Positions 26,297-32,267 of a DNA stretch of 32,267 nucleotides are shown in pieces. The stretch is from NCBI RefSeq assembly GCF_000520955.1, contig NZ_JACC01000042.1, forward strand, positions 32,001-64,267, written 5' to 3'. This DNA comes from Aquimarina pacifica. Lineage in GTDB: Bacteria; Bacteroidota; Bacteroidia; Flavobacteriales; Flavobacteriaceae. Position 1 is the first letter of the stretch, and each line of letters starts with the position of its first letter. The notes below the pieces were generated by a model. That model saw only the letters and a program-made list of their open reading frames with translations, was not told the DNA's origin and did no database searches. The position numbers were made by a program, and so were the translations under genes.

Positions 26297-29200
26297 ATGA
26301 AAAAAATTACCCTAGTATTAACTCTATTATTTAGCGGTTTACTATTTGCCCAAGATTTTACAATAGACGGTATTGAATATACCATAACATCTACAGCAGC
26401 CCCATATACAGTCGAAGTATCTGATTATGTCGGAACAAGTACTACGGTAGCCATACCAACTACAGTTACTTATGATGGTATTTTATATACCGTAACAACC
26501 ATTGGTACTTATGCTTTTTGGGGCAAAGAATTAACCCGTATTACACTTCCTGACAGTATAACAAGTATTGGTGCTTATGCTTTTCGAGACAATGAATTAA
26601 CCAGTGTTACCATTCCTAATATCGTGGCAACTATTGGTGATTATGCTTTCGCGGGAAATGAATTAACCAGTGTCATTTCTGAAAGCTTAAACCCGGCAAC
26701 GCTGCTTAGCACTATTTTTGATAATCGTAGTTTAATAGACCTCAGTATTCCTGCAGGTACAGAAGAAGTATACGAAACAGCAGGTTGGACTGGGTTTAAT
26801 ACCGTCTTACTATTTGATGCAACATTTATTGTAGACAGTATTGAATATACAGTAACAGCTGCAACAGACCCTTATACTGTTGAAGTATCGGATTATACAG
26901 GAACAAGCACTGTGGTAAGCATACCAGATACGGTTGTTTATTATAGCATTACATTTACCGTAACAACTATTGGTGATAATGCTTTGTATCAAAAAAATTT
27001 AACCAGCATTACCATTCCTGACAGCGTAACAGCTATTGGTGATGCTGCTTTTTTCTATAATAATTTAACCAGTGTTACCATTCCTGACAGTGTAACAGCT
27101 ATTGGTGAATCTGCTTTCAGTATCAATGATTTAACCAGTATTACTATTTCTGATAGCGTAACAAGTATTGGTGATCATGCCTTCTTTCAGAATAATTTAA
27201 CAAGTGTTACCATTCCTGACAGTGTAACAAGTATTGGTATTGCTGCTTTTGCCTATAATCATTTAAGTACTGTTACTATTGGCAGTAGTGTAGAAACTAT
27301 TGGTGCGTCTGCTTTTGCTTTATCTTATAAAGATTTAACTAGCGTGTTTTCTAAAAGTTTAAACCCAGCAACACTTGTAGACACTGTTTTTGATAATCGT
27401 AGTGTAATAGACATTACTATTCCTGTAGGAACAACCGAGGTATACCAAACAGCAGGTTGGACAGGTTTTAATGCGGTCTTATTTGATGAAAATTTTAGTG
27501 TAGACGGTATTGAATATACCATAACATCTACAGCAGCCCCATATACGGTTGAAGTATCCAATTATGTAGGTACAAGTACTACGGTAGCAATACCAACTAC
27601 AGTTACTTATGATAACATTACATATATAGTAACAACTATTGGTAATAATGCTTTCCTGGATAAAAATTTAATCAGTGTTACCATTCCAGATAGTGTAACA
27701 ACTATTGGTGATTCTACTTTTCAGGAAAACAATTTAACCAGTGTTACCATTCCTGACAGCGTAACAACCATTGGTGAGAATGCTTTTCGGGACAATGAAT
27801 TAATCAGTGTTATCATTCCAGATGGCGTAACAAGTATTAGTGATTATGTTTTTTCCTTTAATAGTTTAACAAGTGTTACCATTCCTGATAGCGTAACTAG
27901 TATCGGTGATTCTGCTTTTCAGGACAATGAATTAATCAGTGTTATCATTCCATATGGCATAACAAATATTGGCGATTATGTTTTTTCCTTTAATGCTTTA
28001 ACCAGTGTTACTATTCCTGATAGCGTAACTAGTATCGGTGATTCTGCTTTTCAGGACAATGAATTAATCAGTGTTATCATTCCATATGGCATAACAAATA
28101 TTGGCGATTATGTTTTTTCCTTTAATGCTTTAACCAGTGTTACTATTCCTGATAGCGTAACTAGTATCGGTGATTCTGCTTTTCAGGACAATGAATTAAT
28201 CAGTGTTATCATTCCATATGGCATAACAAATATTGGCGATTATGTTTTTTCCTTTAATGCTTTAACCAGTGTTACTATTCCTGATAGCGTAACTAGTATC
28301 GGTGATTCTGCTTTTCAGGACAATGAATTAATCAGTGTTATCATTCCATATGGCATAACAAATATTGGCGATTATGTTTTTTCCTTTAATGCTTTAACCA
28401 GTGTTACTATTCCTGATAGCGTAACTAGTATCGGTGATTCTGCTTTTCAGGACAATGAATTAATCAGTGTTATCATTCCATATGGCATAACAAATATTGG
28501 CGATTATGTTTTTTCCTTTAATGCTTTAACCAGTGTTACTATTCCTGATAGCGTAACAAGTATCGGTAATTCTGCTTTCCGTTCCAATGAATTAACCAGT
28601 ATTATTATTCCGGATGGCGTAACAAGTATTGATGATTATGCTTTTTCCTTTAATAATGGTTTAACCACTGTTACTATTGGCAGTAGCGTAGAAACTATTG
28701 GTGATTATGCTTTCCGTTATAATGAATTAACCAGTGTGTTTTCTAAAAGTTTACACCCAGCAACCCTTGCAGACACTGTTTTTGATGATCGTAGTGTAAT
28801 AGACCTTTATATTCCTGCAGGTACAGTAGAAGCATACGAAATAGCAAGTTGGACAGGTTTTAATACGATTTTATTATTTGATGAAACTTTTAGTGTAGAT
28901 GGTATTGAATATACCATAACATCGCTAACAAACCCAACTACAGTTGAAGTGTCTGATTATGTCGGGACAAGTACTACGGTAGCCATACCAAATATAGTTA
29001 CTTATAATAGTATTGTATTTACCGTAACAACTATTGGTGATACTGCTTTCGCTGCAAATGACTTAACCAGTGTTACTATTCCAGATAGTGTAACAGCTAT
29101 TGGTGATGGTGCTTTTGCTACAAATGATTTAACCAGTGTTATTATTCCAGATAGTGTAACAACTATTGGTGATGCTGCTTTCTCTAACAATAATTTAACC

Positions 29201-32200
29201 AGTGTTACTATTCCAAGTAGTGTAACAAGTATTAGTGGTTATGCTTTCTATCAAAATTCATTAACCAATCTTACGATTCCAGATAGTGTAACAAGTATTA
29301 ATGAGTATGCTTTCAGTGAAAATGAATTGACCAGTGTTATTATTCCAAGTAGTGTAACAAGTATTGGTGATTTTGCTTTTGCTGAAAATGATTTAACTAG
29401 TGTGTTTTCTAAAAGTTTAAACCCAGCAACACTTACAGACACTATTTTTGGTGATCGTAGTTTAATAGACCTTATTATTCTTACTGACACAACACAAGCA
29501 TACCAAACAGCAGGTTGGACAGGTTTTAAAATTGAATATTCGGTAACATCTCAAACAACCCCGTATACAGTTGAAGTCTCTAATTATGGTGGAACAAGTA
29601 AAACTGTAGCCATACCAACTACAGTTACTCATGATAACATTACATATACCGTAACACGTATTGGTAATGATGCTTTCTTTAATAATGATTTAACCAGTGT
29701 TACCATACCTGACAGCGTCACTAGTATTAGTAATGCTGCTTTCTATCAAAATTCATTAACCAGTGTTACCATTCCAGATGGCATAACAACTATTGGTGAT
29801 TACGCTTTCGCAAATAATGAATTAACCAATGTGATTTCAGAAAGTTTAGACCCAGCAACACTGCTTAGCAATGTTTTTGATAATCGTAATTCAATAGACC
29901 TTAGTATTCCTACAGGTACAACAGAGGTTTATAAAACAGCAGGTTGGACTGGTTTTAATTCGGTTACCGAGCAAGCTATAGAAGACTTTGTTATAGATGG
30001 AATTGAATATATCATAACATCGTTAACAGACCCGACTACAGTTGAAGTATCGGGTTATGTTGGCACAAGTACTGTAGTAGATATACCCACAACAGTTACT
30101 TATGATAACATTACATTTAGTGTAACCAGTATTGGTGAAGAAGCTTTCCGGGGAAATAAATTAACCAGCGTTACTATTCCAGACAGTGTAACAACTATTG
30201 GTGAATCTGCTTTTTGGAATAATGAATTAACCAGTATTACTATTCCAGACAGTGTAACAACTATTGGTGGTGCTACTTTCTCTCATAATAATTTAACCAG
30301 TGTTACCATTCCTAACAATGTAACAATTATTGGTGTTGCTGCTTTCTTTAGTAATAATTTAGCCAGTGTTACCATTCCTAACAGTGTAACAACTATTGGT
30401 GGTGCTGCTTTCTCTTATAATAATTTAGCCAGTGTTACTATTCCAGATAGCGTAATAAGTATTGGTGAAGAAGCTTTTTTAGATAATAAATTGACCAGCG
30501 TTACTATTGGTAATAGTGTAGAAACTATTGGTGAATCTGCTTTTCAGGAAAATGAATTAACCAGTGTTACTATTCCAGATAGCGTAATAAGTATTGGTGA
30601 TGCTGCTTTCTGGGAAAATGAACTAACCAGTGTTACTATTCCAGATAGCGTAATAAGTATTGGTGAAGAAGCTTTTTTAGATAATAAATTGACTAGTGTT
30701 ACCATTGGTAATAGTGTAGAAACTATTGGTGAATCTGCTTTTTGGAATAATGAATTAACCAGTGTTACTATTCCAGATAGCGTAATAAGTATTGGTGAAC
30801 TTGCTTTTTATGGGAATAAATTGACTAGTGTGACTTCTAAAAGTTTACAACCAGCAACACTACTTAGCAGTGTTTTTAATAGCAGAAGTTCAATAACTTT
30901 AAGTATTCCAACAGGTACAGTAGCAACATACGAAACCGCAGGTTGGACAGGTTTTAATTCAGTTTCATTATTTGACGCAACATTTATTGTAGATGATATT
31001 GAATATACTATAACATCGTTAACAAATCCAGCTACAGTAGAAGCATCTGATTATATTGGAACAAGTACTGTAGTAGATATACCCACAACAGTTACTTATA
31101 GTAACATTACATTTAGCGTAACCAGTATTGGTGATGCTGCTTTCTTTAACAATGATTTGTCCAGTGTTACTATTCCTGATAGCGTAACAAGTATTGGTGA
31201 AGGTGCTTTTCAGCGAAATTCATTAACCAGAGTTATTATTCCTTATAGCGTAACAGCTATTGGTAATGTTGCTTTCGGAGAAAATTCATTAATCCGTGTT
31301 ACTATTAGTAGTGGTGTAACTAGTATTGGTAATTATGCTTTCGCCGGAAATGATTTGTCCAGTGTTACTATTCCTAATAGCGTAACAAGCATAGGTGATT
31401 ATGCTTTCTATCAAAATTCATTAACCAGTGTTATTATTCCTAACAATGTAACAACTATTGGCGGCTCTGCTTTCTGTAGTAATGAATTAACCAGTGTTAC
31501 TATTCCTAGTAGTGTAACAACTATTGGTGATTATGCTTTCTGTGATAATGAATTAACCACCGTGATTTCAGAAAGTTTAGACCCAGCAACACTAGCAGAC
31601 ACTATTTTTGTTGATCGTAGTTTAATAGACCTTACTATTCCTGAAGGGACAACGGATGTTTACATAACAAAAGGTTGGACCGGTTTTAATTCTGTTACCG
31701 AGCAAGCTACTGAAGAGTTTATAGTGGATGGTATTAGATATACAATAACATCTACAGCTGACCCATATACAGTTGAAGCATCAGATTATATAGGAAGCAA
31801 CACCACGTTAAATATACCCAATACAGTTACCAATAATGGTAGTACATATACAGTAACCACTATTGGTGATGACGCTTTTTCCTTTAATGATTTCATCAGT
31901 GTTACTATCCCCAATAGTGTAACAAGTATTGGTGATGACGCTTTTTTTGGAAATGATTTAACCAGTGTTACTATTCCGGATAGTGTAACAAGTATTGGTG
32001 TTTATGCTTTCGCTTCAAATAAGTTAACCAGTGTTACCATTCCAAATAGTGTAACGAGTATTAGTGAATCTGCTTTCCGTTCCAATAATTTAACTAGTGT
32101 TACCATTCCAAATGGTGTAACAACTATTGGTGAAAATGCTTTCCGTTTCAATTATTATTTAATCAGTGTTACTATTCCCAGCAGCGTAACAAGTATAGGT

Positions 32201-32267
32201 GATTATGCTTTTTCTAGCAATGCTTTAACCAGTATTACTATTCCAGATAGTGTAACAACTATTGGTG
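26297..32267 (+). CDS. Giant secreted BspA-like leucine-rich-repeat protein, 3' end outside window
   Basis: From the ATG at 26297 the frame stays open to the window end, giving at least 1990 residues. The frame was checked at nine places, including the last codons. Residues 1-19 are a signal peptide (MKKITLVLTLLFSGLLFAQ). The rest consists of eight modules. Each has a head of about 50 residues (IDGIEYTITS, then YTVEVSDYVGTSTTVAIP), a run of 22-residue LRR_5/BspA repeats (LTSVTIPDSVTSIGDSAFQD type), and a cap (SLNPATL, IDLSIPAGTEEVYETAGW, TGFN). Heads start near 26354, 26818, 27485, 28881, 29529, 29980, 30977 and 31704, and repeat numbers vary from about two to sixteen. Such proteins act in surface adhesion, and a type IX secretion signal may lie beyond the window. 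Minus-strand frames here are shadows. Confidence 0.92.
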   Translation, partial: MKKITLVLTLLFSGLLFAQDFTIDGIEYTITSTAAPYTVEVSDYVGTSTTVAIPTTVTYDGILYTVTTIGTYAFWGKELTRITLPDSITSIGAYAFRDNELTSVTIPNIVATIGDYAFAGNELTSVISESLNPATLLSTIFDNRSLIDLSIPAGTEEVYETAGWTGFNTVLLFDATFIVDSIEYTVTAATDPYTVEVSDYTGTSTVVSIPDTVVYYSITFTVTTIGDNALYQKNLTSITIPDSVTAIGDAAFFYNNLTSVTIPDSVTAIGESAFSINDLTSITISDSVTSIGDHAFFQNNLTSVTIPDSVTSIGIAAFAYNHLSTVTIGSSVETIGASAFALSYKDLTSVFSKSLNPATLVDTVFDNRSVIDITIPVGTTEVYQTAGWTGFNAVLFDENFSVDGIEYTITSTAAPYTVEVSNYVGTSTTVAIPTTVTYDNITYIVTTIGNNAFLDKNLISVTIPDSVTTIGDSTFQENNLTSVTIPDSVTTIGENAFRDNELISVIIPDGVTSISDYVFSFNSLTSVTIPDSVTSIGDSAFQDNELISVIIPYGITNIGDYVFSFNALTSVTIPDSVTSIGDSAFQDNELISVIIPYGITNIGDYVFSFNALTSVTIPDSVTSIGDSAFQDNELISVIIPYGITNIGDYVFSFNALTSVTIPDSVTSIGDSAFQDNELISVIIPYGITNIGDYVFSFNALTSVTIPDSVTSIGDSAFQDNELISVIIPYGITNIGDYVFSFNALTSVTIPDSVTSIGNSAFRSNELTSIIIPDGVTSIDDYAFSFNNGLTTVTIGSSVETIGDYAFRYNELTSVFSKSLHPATLADTVFDDRSVIDLYIPAGTVEAYEIASWTGFNTILLFDETFSVDGIEYTITSLTNPTTVEVSDYVGTSTTVAIPNIVTYNSIVFTVTTIGDTAFAANDLTSVTIPDSVTAIGDGAFATNDLTSVIIPDSVTTIGDAAFSNNNLTSVTIPSSVTSISGYAFYQNSLTNLTIPDSVTSINEYAFSENELTSVIIPSSVTSIGDFAFAENDLTSVFSKSLNPATLTDTIFGDRSLIDLIILTDTTQAYQTAGWTGFKIEYSVTSQTTPYTVEVSNYGGTSKTVAIPTTVTHDNITYTVTRIGNDAFFNNDLTSVTIPDSVTSISNAAFYQNSLTSVTIPDGITTIGDYAFANNELTNVISESLDPATLLSNVFDNRNSIDLSIPTGTTEVYKTAGWTGFNSVTEQAIEDFVIDGIEYIITSLTDPTTVEVSGYVGTSTVVDIPTTVTYDNITFSVTSIGEEAFRGNKLTSVTIPDSVTTIGESAFWNNELTSITIPDSVTTIGGATFSHNNLTSVTIPNNVTIIGVAAFFSNNLASVTIPNSVTTIGGAAFSYNNLASVTIPDSVISIGEEAFLDNKLTSVTIGNSVETIGESAFQENELTSVTIPDSVISIGDAAFWENELTSVTIPDSVISIGEEAFLDNKLTSVTIGNSVETIGESAFWNNELTSVTIPDSVISIGELAFYGNKLTSVTSKSLQPATLLSSVFNSRSSITLSIPTGTVATYETAGWTGFNSVSLFDATFIVDDIEYTITSLTNPATVEASDYIGTSTVVDIPTTVTYSNITFSVTSIGDAAFFNNDLSSVTIPDSVTSIGEGAFQRNSLTRVIIPYSVTAIGNVAFGENSLIRVTISSGVTSIGNYAFAGNDLSSVTIPNSVTSIGDYAFYQNSLTSVIIPNNVTTIGGSAFCSNELTSVTIPSSVTTIGDYAFCDNELTTVISESLDPATLADTIFVDRSLIDLTIPEGTTDVYITKGWTGFNSVTEQATEEFIVDGIRYTITSTADPYTVEASDYIGSNTTLNIPNTVTNNGSTYTVTTIGDDAFSFNDFISVTIPNSVTSIGDDAFFGNDLTSVTIPDSVTSIGVYAFASNKLTSVTIPNSVTSISESAFRSNNLTSVTIPNGVTTIGENAFRFNYYLISVTIPSSVTSIGDYAFSSNALTSITIPDSVTTIG
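27901..28560 (+). repeat. Five tandem 132-bp units, four identical
   Basis: Units begin at 27901, 28033, 28165, 28297 and 28429, exactly 132 bp apart. By direct comparison the first four are identical and the fifth differs by one base near its end (AACAAG for AACTAG). Each codes for two 22-residue LRR units (LTSVTIPDSVTSIGDSAFQD and LISVIIPYGITNIGDYVF types). Flanking units at 27769 and 28561 are clearly diverged. The array lies in the third module of the giant protein and keeps the frame. Confidence 0.95.
30431..30800 (+). repeat. 198-bp direct duplication within the giant gene
   Basis: The segment at 30431-30602 recurs at 30629-30800, offset 198 bp (three 22-residue units). It includes the distinctive EEAFLDNKLTSVTIGNSVET block. 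Copies differ at a few bases (ACCAGC/ACTAGT, CAGGAA/TGGAAT), so the duplication is older than the 132-bp array. It is in frame and lies in the sixth module. Confidence 0.85.

Noticed and set aside
26029..26334. Plus-strand frame of 101 codons with an internal MKKYLLLILI start
   Set aside because: It overlaps the signal-peptide start of the giant gene in another frame, and after the hydrophobic stretch its composition is not protein-like.
27325..29490. Several minus-strand frames inside the giant repeat gene
   Set aside because: Their repetitive sequence is the antisense reading of the LRR units; the plus-strand frame is continuous and has a signal peptide.
26297..32267. Giant repeat region as a CRISPR array or non-coding satellite
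   Set aside because: The 66-bp periodicity is coding: every unit checked is in one open frame with conserved LRR positions, and variation falls mostly at degenerate or surface positions.

Overview
The window is AT-rich, intron-free bacterial DNA with the marks of a Flavobacteriia (Bacteroidota) chromosome. These marks are TonB-dependent receptors with an N-terminal carboxypeptidase-regulatory-like domain, a DUF4249 lipoprotein, LytTR two-component genes, TPR/MORN and DUF3857-transglutaminase secreted proteins, a giant BspA-type leucine-rich-repeat protein, and a promoter of the Bacteroidota form TTTG-N20-TATGTTTG. A marine genus such as Aquimarina or Kordia would fit, but this is inference. 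No rRNA, tRNA, CRISPR array or insertion sequence was seen.

Layout. (1) 3-566, plus strand: C-terminal part of an extended SDR reductase. (2) 572-4681, minus strand: a TonB-dependent receptor with a TTG start, a short-chain dehydrogenase, a relic of a small gene, and a secreted protein of unknown function. (3) 9807-4742, minus strand: a tight operon of TonB receptor, DUF4249 lipoprotein, LytS-type histidine kinase and LytTR response regulator. It reads as an outer-membrane uptake pair with its own regulators. (4) 10341-14488, plus strand: two genes unlike the rest. One encodes an HNH endonuclease with the McrB-type N-terminal (DUF3578) domain. The other encodes a 1048-residue superfamily 1 helicase with a long coiled-coil insertion. 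They are preceded by a roughly 200-bp imperfect inverted repeat resembling a recombination or cassette site. This is the best candidate for a little-described (anti-phage/restriction) system. (5) 14977-22183, plus strand: an operon behind a near-consensus promoter, encoding a TPR plus MORN-repeat exported protein, a DUF3857-transglutaminase with an intact Cys-His-Asp triad, and a paralogue that has lost the Cys. A perfect hairpin terminator ends it. (6) 22919-25569, plus strand: a TPR histidine kinase and a LuxR-type response regulator overlapping by 4 bp. (7) 26297 to the window end, plus strand: one uninterrupted frame of at least 1990 codons encoding a secreted BspA-like protein. It has eight modules, each with a head domain and a variable number of 22-residue repeats, and includes five tandem 132-bp units that are almost identical.

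The conserved parts (nutrient receptors, sensors, secreted repeat proteins) are ordinary flavobacterial cell-surface biology. The accessory-looking parts are the HNH/helicase pair and the giant repeat gene. Positions were derived by reading the sequence. Family calls rest on motif recognition, not on database searches.
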